A stretch of 64,000 nt of DNA, taken from NCBI GenBank assembly GCA_040882465.1, contig JBBEBG010000036.1, positions 1 to 64,000 of the forward strand, in the 5' to 3' direction. This document shows positions 1 through 7,520 of the stretch, one piece after another (positions within the stretch are counted from its first letter, which is position 1; each line of letters opens with the position of its first letter). Origin of the DNA: Gemmatimonadota bacterium. GTDB lineage: Bacteria > Gemmatimonadota > Gemmatimonadetes > Longimicrobiales > Gaopeijiaceae. The translations under genes were made by a program, and so were the position numbers. Below the pieces are notes generated by a model. It ran no database searches and was not told the origin of the DNA. It worked only from the letters and a program-made list of their open reading frames with translations.

Positions 1-1
1 C

Positions 2-88
2 GTGACGTTGAAGGAGTCGATGGTCGGGGACATCCGCCCGACGCTCTGGCTCCTGAATGACTTGACATGGCGGCTCTGCCAGTATTAG
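2..88 (+). pseudogene. C-terminally truncated FtsX/MacB-type permease fragment
   Basis: The first 28 codons of this frame read like the middle of a MacB-type periplasmic domain just before a membrane segment (residues resembling LKESMVGDIRPTLWLL). In duplicated orphan permeases a similar stretch is followed by a transmembrane helix containing an IACANVAN motif. Here similarity stops after about codon 17, and an unrelated tail ends at a TAG at 86-88. The break falls in the promoter region of the following operon, so this is probably a gene cut by arrival of the neighbouring DNA. The 5' part lies outside the window. The identification rests on a short motif. Confidence 0.45.
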
Positions 89-120
89 TATTCAAATGTT
101 AATATGAACATATGAATACT
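62..120 (+). promoter_or_regulatory. promoter and ArsR-type operator palindrome
   Basis: A TTGACA box at 62-67 is followed 18 bp later by a TAGTAT -10-like box at 86-91. Overlapping it, positions 87-120 form an almost perfect 34-bp inverted repeat (left arm AGTATTCAWATGTT, right arm its complement, four mismatched positions near the centre). It is strikingly AT-rich in a GC-rich region. This is the form expected for autorepression by the ArsR-family protein encoded 16 bp downstream. Confidence 0.8.
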
Positions 121-135
121 TGAATTAGCCATTCA

Positions 136-822
136 ATGACCCACGTGACCCGACAATTCAAGGACGCCATCTACGGGCAGCTCGCCCGTGTCGGCAAGTC
201 GCTCGCCAGCGGACCACGCCTGGAGATCCTCGACGTCCTTTGCCAGGGACCCCGAACCGTCGAGGCGCTCGCGCAGCAGGTCGCGCAACCCCTCGCCAAC
301 ACCTCGCACCACCTTCAGGTGCTACGGCGAGCGCGACTCGTCGAAGCCGAGAAGAACGGTCTCTACGTGACCTACCGTTTGGCCGACGAAAGCGTGTCCA
401 CCTTCCTCCGGAGCTTGCGGCAACTGGCCGAAGCGCGGTTGCTCGAGATAGAGGAAGTCACTCGGCGCTACCTGGAATCCCGCACCGGTATGGAACCCGT
501 GGACCGGGAAGCTTTGATCCAGCGGGTGCGACAGGGCGAGGTCACGGTGCTCGACGTCAGGCCGGTTGAGGAGTACGGTGCCGGACACATTCCGGGTGCA
601 GTCTCCGTCCCGCTCGGCGACCTGGAGCGTCGGCTCGCCGAGCTGCCGCGCGACCGAGAGGTTGTTGCATACTGCCGGGGTCCATACTGCGTTATGGCGG
701 TGGAGGCCGTGGAGATTTTGAGGGTCCACGGATTCAGGGCGGTGCGTCTGGATGAGGGCGTGCCCGACTGGCGAGCTCGTGGTCTCCCGATCGAGACGAC
801 CCTGAGGGAGGTAAGCGCGTGA
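136..822 (+). CDS. ArsR-family repressor fused to a rhodanese domain
   Basis: The protein has 228 residues. Residues 10-100 form an ArsR winged helix (recognition helix near NTSHHLQVLRRARLV). Residues 120-220 are a rhodanese domain with the signature AGHIPGAVSVP and an active-site loop CRGPYC (C180 and C185). Rhodanese domains carry sulfane sulfur on the first loop cysteine. The ArsR half has one cysteine, C36 (VLCQGPRT), where related persulfide sensors have a sensing residue. It heads an operon with DsrE, SQR-like and NifS-like genes, so it probably senses sulfide or persulfide and represses its own promoter (inference). The classical arsenic motif ELCVCDL is absent. Confidence 0.85.
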   Translation: MTHVTRQFKDAIYGQLARVGKSLASGPRLEILDVLCQGPRTVEALAQQVAQPLANTSHHLQVLRRARLVEAEKNGLYVTYRLADESVSTFLRSLRQLAEARLLEIEEVTRRYLESRTGMEPVDREALIQRVRQGEVTVLDVRPVEEYGAGHIPGAVSVPLGDLERRLAELPRDREVVAYCRGPYCVMAVEAVEILRVHGFRAVRLDEGVPDWRARGLPIETTLREVSA

Positions 823-1169
823 AGACCTTGTTCATCCTGAACGATGCCCCCTACGGGACGGAGCGCGGCTACAATGGACTTCGCCTCGCAGGCTCGCTCG
901 GCAAGCGCGACGGCCAGGAGATCCGCGTGTTCCTGATCGGGGACGCTGCAAGCTGTGCCAGGTCAGGCCAGAAGGTGCCCCAGGGCTATTACAACATCGA
1001 GGTAATGCTGCGTGCAGTGGCCCGGAGGGGCGGTGACGTCGGCGTGTGCGGAACCTGCATGGACGCGCGTGGCATCGGCGACGGAGATCTCATGGAGGGT
1101 ACGCGGCGGAGCACGCTGGAAGAGCTGACCGACTGGACCGAGTGGGCGGACCGGGTGCTGGTGTTCTGA
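819..1169 (+). CDS. DsrE/DsrF-like sulfur-carrier protein
   Basis: A 116-residue single-domain protein starting at GTG, overlapping the previous stop by 4 bp (GTGA). It opens with a Rossmann-like strand (MKTLFILNDAPYG), has a GDAA turn, and ends with WADRVLVF, all typical of DsrE-family proteins. The motif CGTCMDARG supplies two cysteines that could accept and pass on sulfane sulfur. Its place between an ArsR-rhodanese and an SQR-like gene supports sulfur relay in the cytoplasm. Which partner takes the sulfur is not visible from the sequence. Confidence 0.8.
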   Translation: MKTLFILNDAPYGTERGYNGLRLAGSLGKRDGQEIRVFLIGDAASCARSGQKVPQGYYNIEVMLRAVARRGGDVGVCGTCMDARGIGDGDLMEGTRRSTLEELTDWTEWADRVLVF

Positions 1170-1180
1170 GGAAACGGACC

Positions 1181-2338
1181 ATGACCGACAAGCAAACCAT
1201 CCTGGTGCTCGGCGGCGGTATCGGAGGTGTGGCCACCGCAGTCGAGGTGCGGAAGAAGCTTCCCCGGGAACACCGGGTCATTCTGGTGGAGCGCGAGGAA
1301 CGGCACGTGTTCGCTCCCTCTCTACTCTGGTTGATGACCGGCCGGCGATCGCCGGATGAGATCTCCCGACCTCTCGGCAACCTTTGGAAGAAGGGAGTCG
1401 AAGTCGTCCGTGGCGAGATCGAGCGTGTCGATCCAGTGGCCCGCGAGATCGTGGTGGACGGCGCCACCGTCGAGGGCGACTACCTGGTCATTGCGCTCGG
1501 CGCCGAGCTGGCCCCCGAGCTGATCCCGGGCCTCGCCGAGGCAGGTCATAACTTCTATGACCTGACCGGTGCCGAAAGCTTGCGAGACGCCCTCGGAGAT
1601 TTTGACTCCGGCCGGCTCGCCGTCCTGACGGCCACGCCGGCCTACAAGTGCCCGGCCGCCCCCTATGAGGCCGCCATGCTCCTCGAGTACGACTGCCGAA
1701 AGCGCAAGATACGCGGTGCGGTGCAGATGGATCTCTACGCCGCGGAGCCCGGCCCCATGGGCGTCGCGGGGCCGAAGGTATCGAAGGCCGTGCGGAGCAT
1801 GGTGGAGCAGAAGGGCATCAGCTATCACCCCGAACATCAGGTCACTATGGTGGACCCCGGAACACGCCGCATCACCTTCGCGAATGGCGCGCGCGCAGAG
1901 TACGACCTCCTCGCCTATGTACCCCCCCACCGTGCGCCCGGAGTCGTGCGTGAGGCGGGGCTCACGGGTGAAAGTGGATGGATCGGCGTCGATCGCCAGA
2001 CGCTCGAGACGAGCTTCGAGCGTGTATGGGCGATCGGCGACGTCACGGGCATTCCCCTGAAGCTTGGGAAGCCCCTGCCCAAGGCAGGCGTGTTCGCACA
2101 TGCGCAGGCGGAAGTAGTGGCCGCCAACATCGCGCGAGCGATCACCGGAAAGGGCGAGCCGCGCGTGTTCGACGGCCACGGAGAGTGCTTCATCGAAACT
2201 GGAGACGGAAAGGCCGGCCTTGGCAGGGGAAACTTCTACGCCGAGCCCGTCCCGGAGATGAAGCTCTTCCGGGTCGGGAGACACTGGCATGCCGGTAAGG
2301 TGCTGTTCGAGAAGCAGTGGCTACGGCGGTGGTTCTGA
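1181..2338 (+). CDS. sulfide:quinone oxidoreductase-like FAD enzyme
   Basis: A 385-residue flavoprotein from ATG 1181, 11 bp after dsrE. An N-terminal dinucleotide-binding motif (LVLGGGIGGVATA) is followed by the second FAD motif VWAIGDVT near residue 283. Three cysteines are present: C157 (YKCPAAPYE), C172 and C336 (GECFIE); C157 and C336 sit where SQR-family enzymes have their redox cysteines. The C-terminus has aromatic and basic residues that could give membrane contact. SQR oxidises sulfide to persulfide or polysulfide and passes electrons to quinone at the membrane face. A related flavocytochrome-c-like role is possible. The frame stays open upstream, but the codons before 1181 lie inside dsrE. 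Confidence 0.8.
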   Translation: MTDKQTILVLGGGIGGVATAVEVRKKLPREHRVILVEREERHVFAPSLLWLMTGRRSPDEISRPLGNLWKKGVEVVRGEIERVDPVAREIVVDGATVEGDYLVIALGAELAPELIPGLAEAGHNFYDLTGAESLRDALGDFDSGRLAVLTATPAYKCPAAPYEAAMLLEYDCRKRKIRGAVQMDLYAAEPGPMGVAGPKVSKAVRSMVEQKGISYHPEHQVTMVDPGTRRITFANGARAEYDLLAYVPPHRAPGVVREAGLTGESGWIGVDRQTLETSFERVWAIGDVTGIPLKLGKPLPKAGVFAHAQAEVVAANIARAITGKGEPRVFDGHGECFIETGDGKAGLGRGNFYAEPVPEMKLFRVGRHWHAGKVLFEKQWLRRWF

Positions 2339-2346
2339 GAAGCGCG

Positions 2347-3492
2347 ATGAGAGACGGCGGACGCCCCATTTATCTCGATTACAATGCCACCACTCCGCTC
2401 CTGCCGGAGGTCGTCGAGGCGATGCTCCCGTACCTGCGCGAGTACTTCGGCAACCCGTCCAGCGGGCACGTCCATGGTCGGCGGGCACGCGACGCAGTCG
2501 AGAACGCTCGCGCCCAGGTGGCCGGCCTGCTCGGTGCCGCGCCCGGTGAGATCGTCTTTACCTCCGGGGGGACCGAGTCCAATAACCTCGCCATACGCGG
2601 GATTGCGGGTTTCCTCCGCCACAAGAAGCAAATCGTTACCTCCCAGATCGAGCATCCGGCCACCGCCGAGCCGTGCCGTCTGTTGGAACGGCGCGGATGG
2701 GAGGTGACCTGGTTGCCGGTCGACGAGACCGGCCGCGTGCGCGTCCGTGACATTGTTGCGGCGCTCCGTGAGGGAACGGCCCTCGTCACTATCATGCACG
2801 CGAACAACGAGACGGGTGCGATCCAACCGCTCGCCGAGGCGGCTCGTGCAGCGCACGGGGCGGGGACCCTGATCCACACGGACGCGGCTCAGTCCGCGGG
2901 CAAGATCCCGGTTCGCGTGGATGACCTCGGCGTTGACCTGTTGTCGATCGCAGGCCACAAGCTCAACGCCCCGAAAGGCGTCGGCGCGCTCTACGTGCGC
3001 GGGAGCACGCCCCTCGAGCCGCTCCTCCGTGGCGCCGGGCACGAGGGCGGCCTGCGCCCGGGCACCGAGAATGTCGCATCCATCGTCGGGCTCGGTGTCG
3101 CCTGCGAGGTCACGCGTGCGAACCTCGCCGAGGAAGCGGCGCGTGTTCAGCGGTTGCGAGACCTCCTTTGGGACGGGCTCGTCGCGGCGATTCCGGGCCT
3201 TGTCCTGAACGGGCCCGTGCGGGACCGCCTGCCCAACACGCTCAATGTGCGCTTTCCTCGGGCTCGCGGTACCGCGATCCTCGCCCTCGCTCCCGACGTG
3301 GCCGCTTCGACGGGCTCGGCCTGCCATCAGGGGGACGAGCGCCCGTCCACGGCGATCACCGCCATGGGGATCGAACCGGGAGCCGCGCTCGGGTCCGTCC
3401 GGCTGTCGCTGGGCCGCGGGACGGCGGAGGAGGACGTCCGAGCGGCCGTAAGGGTGCTTTCCATAGCGTGGAGGAGAGCGGTCGCCGCGTAG
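2347..3492 (+). CDS. cysteine desulfurase (class V aminotransferase, NifS/IscS-like)
   Basis: A 381-residue PLP enzyme. Visible landmarks are YLDYNATTPL at the N-terminus, H103, HTDAAQSAGK with D179, the PLP lysine K205 in IAGHKLNAPKG, and active-site cysteine C326 in STGSACHQGD. The family takes sulfur from cysteine as an enzyme persulfide and releases alanine. ATG 2347 lies 8 bp after the SQR stop; an upstream in-frame start at 2317 would overlap the SQR gene. No IscU, SufE or iron-sulfur genes are nearby, so it more likely feeds the persulfide pathway of this operon than general Fe-S assembly (inference). Confidence 0.9.
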   Translation: MRDGGRPIYLDYNATTPLLPEVVEAMLPYLREYFGNPSSGHVHGRRARDAVENARAQVAGLLGAAPGEIVFTSGGTESNNLAIRGIAGFLRHKKQIVTSQIEHPATAEPCRLLERRGWEVTWLPVDETGRVRVRDIVAALREGTALVTIMHANNETGAIQPLAEAARAAHGAGTLIHTDAAQSAGKIPVRVDDLGVDLLSIAGHKLNAPKGVGALYVRGSTPLEPLLRGAGHEGGLRPGTENVASIVGLGVACEVTRANLAEEAARVQRLRDLLWDGLVAAIPGLVLNGPVRDRLPNTLNVRFPRARGTAILALAPDVAASTGSACHQGDERPSTAITAMGIEPGAALGSVRLSLGRGTAEEDVRAAVRVLSIAWRRAVAA

Positions 3493-3529
3493 GCGGGCTC
3501 CTGACCCGAACATCGCGTCCCGAAGGCCT

Positions 3530-4063
3530 TCAGCTCCTCGGCGTCGGTCCGCGGCCGAGATCCTCCAGCATGCGGAGGAAGGTGTCCCGGTCGATCTCCC
3601 CCCGCGCGTATCGCTCGCGAAGGATCTCCCCCGGACCTCCCCCGCCGACTCGACGATTGTCACCGGCATCATACCGCCCCTGGCCACGGACCGCCTGAGC
3701 AGCGAACCAGATCGGGAGGAACAGGACGATCGCCCAGAAGAGCATCATGAACCCCATCCAACCCCATCCCCAGCTGCCGGGAGGGCCCCAAAATGTGGTT
3801 CCACATTTGGTCCCACCAGGGTTGCTGCCGTAGCAACGCCGCCGATCCCATCGGTGACCTCCCGCGCTGGTTCGAGGTTCGGTTCTATCCACGTGCGATC
3901 CTTCTCGATCCGAAAAGCCTCCCGCGGCGATCCGATTGTAGGCGGCTCCCCAGCCGAGTCCCGCGAACCCGCAAGTGAGGGTGAAGGACGCCAGTCCGAC
4001 GACGAACCCAGAGGGTGTCAGGGCGAGAGAGGTCCCGAAGGCCTTCGCATGAATTCGTGCCAT
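3530..4063 (-). CDS. fused ORF: shortened DUF5676-like part plus SHOCT-domain membrane protein
   Basis: ATG 4063 is preceded by a GGGGGG-containing ribosome site. Residues 1-48 (MARIHAKAFG, later AGLGWGAAYNRIAA) match both ends of a small DUF5676-type membrane protein but lack its middle. About 55 residues of Arg/Gly-rich sequence without family character follow, then WGWGWMGFMML, one membrane helix, and a C-terminal SHOCT domain (GEILRERYARGEIDRDTFLRMLEDL). The second half could start separately at ATG 3757. The likely history is an internal deletion plus loss of a stop that joined two small genes, with the SHOCT half functional. It converges on the cysteine desulfurase gene. Confidence 0.5.
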   Translation of the reverse strand: MARIHAKAFGTSLALTPSGFVVGLASFTLTCGFAGLGWGAAYNRIAAGGFSDREGSHVDRTEPRTSAGGHRWDRRRCYGSNPGGTKCGTTFWGPPGSWGWGWMGFMMLFWAIVLFLPIWFAAQAVRGQGRYDAGDNRRVGGGGPGEILRERYARGEIDRDTFLRMLEDLGRGPTPRS

Positions 4064-4162
4064 CGTTACCCCCCGAGAGAGTGAAGATGGACCGCTTCCG
4101 GCTCGAGCCACTACCGCTCGAGGGCGGATGAAATGGTCCTGGACCCCTCACTGAAGGTTCGT

Positions 4163-4777
4163 TCAGGGCATCATCCCGCCCCGTCCCTGTCCCATCATCC
4201 CCTGCATCATCTGCATCCCACCTGCCAGACCCTCGCGCTGCTCGGCGGTCAGGACATTCCGCGCCTCCACGGCAGCCCGCGCCATGGCCACGTGCGCCTC
4301 GACCATCCGGTCGGCACTCTCCCGGAGACCCTGCTCGTAGGCGGCAAGGTCGGGCGAATCCCCTTCGAGCGCTGCCGCGGCGTTCCCATGCGCCTCCATG
4401 GCCACCGCCATGAGCGGCTGGACGGATTCAGAATACTGTGCCTGAATGGCCTCGAGACGGCTCCTCTGCTCGGCTGTGAGATTCAGCGCATCTCCCATCC
4501 GAAGGATCATGGCCGGACCCGGGCCGCCGGTGGCCATCATCCCCATTCCCTGGCCCATCATCTGCATCATCTCCGGTCCCATCATCCCGCCACCCATCAT
4601 CCCCTGCGCCATCATCTGCATCATGCCACCCATTCCCATCCCACCGCCCATCATACCAGGCATGGCGTCCTGGCCTCCTCCCGGCATCGCGCCCCGCTGG
4701 GCCGACAGGCCCGACGCCATGAAGAGCAGGCCCACCGCGAGCGCACACGTTCGCTTCACTATCCTCTGAGCTGACAT
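4163..4777 (-). CDS. Met-rich periplasmic Spy/CpxP-like (LTxxQ) protein
   Basis: The protein has 204 residues. A signal peptide (residues 1-26, ending GLSAQ) is followed by a methionine/glycine-rich stretch at about 30-85 (PGMMGGGMGMGGMMQMMAQG) and a helical domain with two LTAEQR motifs, the hallmark of Spy/CpxP/ZraP-type periplasmic proteins. ATG 4777 has an AGGAGGG site 7-8 nt upstream. Met clusters bind Cu(I) in periplasmic copper proteins, so a copper-buffering or chaperone role is likely, in line with the metal genes elsewhere in the window. It ends in another Met-rich tail. The exact ligand is inferred. Confidence 0.75.
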   Translation of the reverse strand: MSAQRIVKRTCALAVGLLFMASGLSAQRGAMPGGGQDAMPGMMGGGMGMGGMMQMMAQGMMGGGMMGPEMMQMMGQGMGMMATGGPGPAMILRMGDALNLTAEQRSRLEAIQAQYSESVQPLMAVAMEAHGNAAAALEGDSPDLAAYEQGLRESADRMVEAHVAMARAAVEARNVLTAEQREGLAGGMQMMQGMMGQGRGGMMP

Positions 4778-5007
4778 CGTTCTCCCTCCTGTGAAGAATG
4801 CAGGATCCTCAAGATTCGACTACGAAACAACAAGGGCCGTGCCGGACCAACCAAAAGACCCCAGTTGCCGCAGGCAGAGGCCCGGTAGCTCTCCCCCCGC
4901 AGCTCCCGGCGCCCTGAAAAGGGACAATCCGGCTCACTTCGTCGGCTTAACGATCCGAATTTGTCCCGGCGACGAACCAGCGCTCGGCCGCACCAATACA
5001 GCTTCCT

Positions 5008-6282
5008 CTATCGCACATCTGCGCCATCGGGCCTCATCCGCCCCGGGGGAGTCAAGAGGAGCTGCAGGACCTGGGTGCCCCTCGCCCGAAAGGCGCCAGC
5101 GCTCGAAAGGAGGTAGTAGGTCCAGAGCCGCCGGAAGCGTTCGTCGTAACGCCCCTCCAGGATGGGCCACGCATCCTCGAATCTGCGGTGCCAGGCAAGG
5201 AGCGTACGGTCATAATCGGGACCGAAGCCATGAACGTCCTCGATGACAAGGAGCCTCTCCGTCGCCTTGGCGATCTGGCCAAGGGTGGGAAGCACGGCTC
5301 CGGGAAAAATGTATCGCGCGATCCACGGGTCGATCGCACGGGCCTGTGCGTTTCCGGTGATCGTGTGGAGGAGGGAAAGTCCGTCCGGCGCGAGACTCCG
5401 GCGAACTACCTCCATGTAAGTGCGGTAGTTGCGCGGCCCTACATGCTCGAACATCCCCACGGAAACGACCGCGTCGTACTGCCCGTTGACGCCGCGGTAG
5501 TCCTGGACGCGAATCTCGACAGGAAGCCCCCGGCAGGTTGCTCGGGCCACCTCCGCCTGTTCGGGCGACACCGTGACCCCGGTTGCTCGCACCCCATATC
5601 GCTCTGCCGCATACGCCACCAGCGAGCCCCACCCGCACCCGATGTCGAGGAGGGTCGCCCCTTCTTTTAGCCGCAGCTTGCGGCAGATGAGATCGAGCTT
5701 GGCCTCCTGGGCTTCATCCAGGGTCCGCGCTTCCTTCCAGTACCCGCAGGAGTACGTCATCCGCCGATCCAGCATCGCCCGGAAGAGGCCGGAGCCCTTC
5801 TCATAATGGCTTCTTGCGTTTCGTGATGCCCGCCGGCGGCTCTGGGGATTCCTCAGGCGCCTGATCCAGGAGGCGGCTGTCCAGGCACCTCGCCTCCGGG
5901 CGCGCCGAGCGAGATCGGCGGCCACGATCCGGTGGATGAAGGCATCGATCGCGTCCGTCTCCCACCATCCCTCGACGTAAGACTCTCCAAGCCCGAGGGA
6001 TCCATCTCGCAGAACCCGGCGGTAGAACCGGGCATCCGCGACCTGCGGATCGTGCGCGGCCGTTCCGTTGACCTGGACACCTGCCTCGAGGAGCCTTTTC
6101 TGAACGATTTGTCGGGCGATCCCTCCTGGTGCCGAACGACCCGAGACCGTTGCGCCACGCTCGGTGCTCCGCCCCGGCTCATGGGGCTCGACTTTCGACC
6201 CCGCTTCGGCCCCGCGAGGCTCCGAAAAGAAGCCCGATCGCGTGGGACCTCGAGCCCGGGGGCTCGGATCCTCCGACGGCAT
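5008..6282 (-). CDS. cfa: cyclopropane-fatty-acyl-phospholipid synthase
   Basis: A 424-residue SAM-dependent methyltransferase of the Cfa/CMAS family. SAM-binding motif I is LLDIGCGWGSLV; other family signatures are MTYSCGYW and VSVGMFEHVG. It adds a methylene bridge to unsaturated acyl chains of membrane phospholipids. The reading frame continues upstream to 6504, but that extension is low-complexity and overlaps the divergent transporter; ATG 6282 gives a length near the usual 380-420 and lies about 55 bp after a predicted -10 box. The upstream three-box operator (6338-6381) suggests control by the same regulator as the copper locus. Confidence 0.88.
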   Translation of the reverse strand: MPSEDPSPRARGPTRSGFFSEPRGAEAGSKVEPHEPGRSTERGATVSGRSAPGGIARQIVQKRLLEAGVQVNGTAAHDPQVADARFYRRVLRDGSLGLGESYVEGWWETDAIDAFIHRIVAADLARRARRRGAWTAASWIRRLRNPQSRRRASRNARSHYEKGSGLFRAMLDRRMTYSCGYWKEARTLDEAQEAKLDLICRKLRLKEGATLLDIGCGWGSLVAYAAERYGVRATGVTVSPEQAEVARATCRGLPVEIRVQDYRGVNGQYDAVVSVGMFEHVGPRNYRTYMEVVRRSLAPDGLSLLHTITGNAQARAIDPWIARYIFPGAVLPTLGQIAKATERLLVIEDVHGFGPDYDRTLLAWHRRFEDAWPILEGRYDERFRRLWTYYLLSSAGAFRARGTQVLQLLLTPPGRMRPDGADVR

Positions 6283-6337
6283 GACTCGACCCCTACGCGG
6301 AGGTGTTTGGGAGGGTACAACTCGCATAAACTGAATG

Positions 6338-6381
6338 AATCTAGGGTGGGGTGGATGAATCCACGGTGAAGCGGGGATTAA
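6338..6381 (-). promoter_or_regulatory. three-box OmpR-type operator and -10 element upstream of cfa
   Basis: Read on the minus strand: TTAATC at 6381, TTCACC at 6370 and TTCATC at 6359, each exactly 11 bp apart. After the last heptamer come 9 bp and then TAGATT (6343-6338) as a -10 box. Geometry and consensus match the sites at 13242-13285 and 26069-26112. No clear -35 box is seen, as usual when an activator substitutes for it. Confidence 0.65.
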
Positions 6382-6505
6382 GGAACGTTCATGCACAGAT
6401 CTGTCGAGAGCTGAGCGATAGGGGCTCTGGCGAGTCTCTATCCCAGACTTCTCGCTGATCTTCCCCGTGGCCGGGTACCCGCGCTGGAAACAGGCCGATG
6501 CCACG

Positions 6506-7450
6506 ATGACGCACGGAACCCGTAAGATGCGTGAGGTCGAGGCGCGCCAGCGAGGGGTGAAGCCGGTGCGCCTGGTTCTCCTGGGAATACTCGTCGTCGT
6601 TTACGCCCTCTGCTACTCGGCGATCAAGGTCGGCCTCGAATTCGCTCCTCCCTTGTTCCTCGGCGGACTGACGGCGGGACTCGGCGGAATCATCATTCTC
6701 ACGATCCTCGCGGCGGTGAGCCGAGGGGTGGGCCTCCCGCGAAACCTGCTGACCGGCACCATCGTCCTGGCTCTTGTGGGCACGACCCTCCAGTACGGGG
6801 CCATGTTCATGGCCCCGGGCCGGACCGGGGCGGGGATCGCCTCGGTCCTGGGCAACACGGGTCCGCTCTTTCTCGTGTTCCTAGGTTCCCAGTTTCTCGG
6901 AGAGCGGGTCACGAAGCCGAAGGCTGAGGCGGTAGTGCTGGGTGGCTTCGGAGTCGCCCTAATCGCGTACCCGGCTCTCGTCGATCCCGGCCTATCCGGA
7001 TCCGCGGCTGTTCTTTTCCCGCTCGGGGCCGCGGCAGGCGCCGCAAGTTCGAGCGTGCTACTCAAGCGGCTGCGGGTGGGAAGCCACCTGCTCCCCGTCA
7101 CCGGGTGGCAGCTCGTCCTGGGTGCGATCCCGCTCCTCCTGCTCTCGGCGTTGGTGGAGGACGGCTCGGCAATCCAGTGGAACTCGCCGTTCCCCGCACT
7201 TCTCGTCTTCCTGGCTGCCGTGGGCACGGCGGGCGGTCTTTCGGCGTGGTACTGGCTGGTGCAACGAGAGGAAGTCGGGCGCCTCGGGATCTTCCTCTTC
7301 GCGGTCCCCGTGGTAGGCCTCGCGATCGCCTGGCTTCTGTTCGGCGAGAGGATTCAGGTGAGGGAACTGGCGGGGGTGCTTATCATACTGTTCGGAATTG
7401 TGCGGCTTGGCGCGGGGCATCCAACGGAGCCTCAGGCTTCGGGATCCTGA
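6506..7450 (+). CDS. DMT-superfamily (EamA) transporter
   Basis: About 314 residues, with ten predicted hydrophobic helices in two repeats of five, the layout of EamA drug/metabolite transporters. The first helix begins VRLVLLGILVVVYALCYSAI and the last is LAGVLIILFGIVRLG. Substrate cannot be read from sequence. The start is uncertain: GTG 6467, ATG 6506 and ATG 6527 are in frame and none has a strong ribosome site; 6506 leaves a short cytoplasmic leader. It is divergent from cfa and convergent with the next gene. Confidence 0.8.
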   Translation: MTHGTRKMREVEARQRGVKPVRLVLLGILVVVYALCYSAIKVGLEFAPPLFLGGLTAGLGGIIILTILAAVSRGVGLPRNLLTGTIVLALVGTTLQYGAMFMAPGRTGAGIASVLGNTGPLFLVFLGSQFLGERVTKPKAEAVVLGGFGVALIAYPALVDPGLSGSAAVLFPLGAAAGAASSSVLLKRLRVGSHLLPVTGWQLVLGAIPLLLLSALVEDGSAIQWNSPFPALLVFLAAVGTAGGLSAWYWLVQREEVGRLGIFLFAVPVVGLAIAWLLFGERIQVRELAGVLIILFGIVRLGAGHPTEPQASGS

Positions 7451-7520
7451 CGACCCCATGGGAGGAGCGAATGAGCCTGGGGTTCCCACGATTCGGGGAG
7501 GGGTGACGCCCGCCCGGGCC

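Noticed and set aside
2236-3687. A 483-codon minus-strand frame antisense to the cysteine desulfurase
   Set aside because: No family signature, and the + strand frame has every catalytic residue of a cysteine desulfurase.
4500-4690. Repetitive CATCAT/CCCAT stretches considered as a DNA repeat element
   Set aside because: They are the codons of the Met/Gly-rich region of the Spy-like protein.
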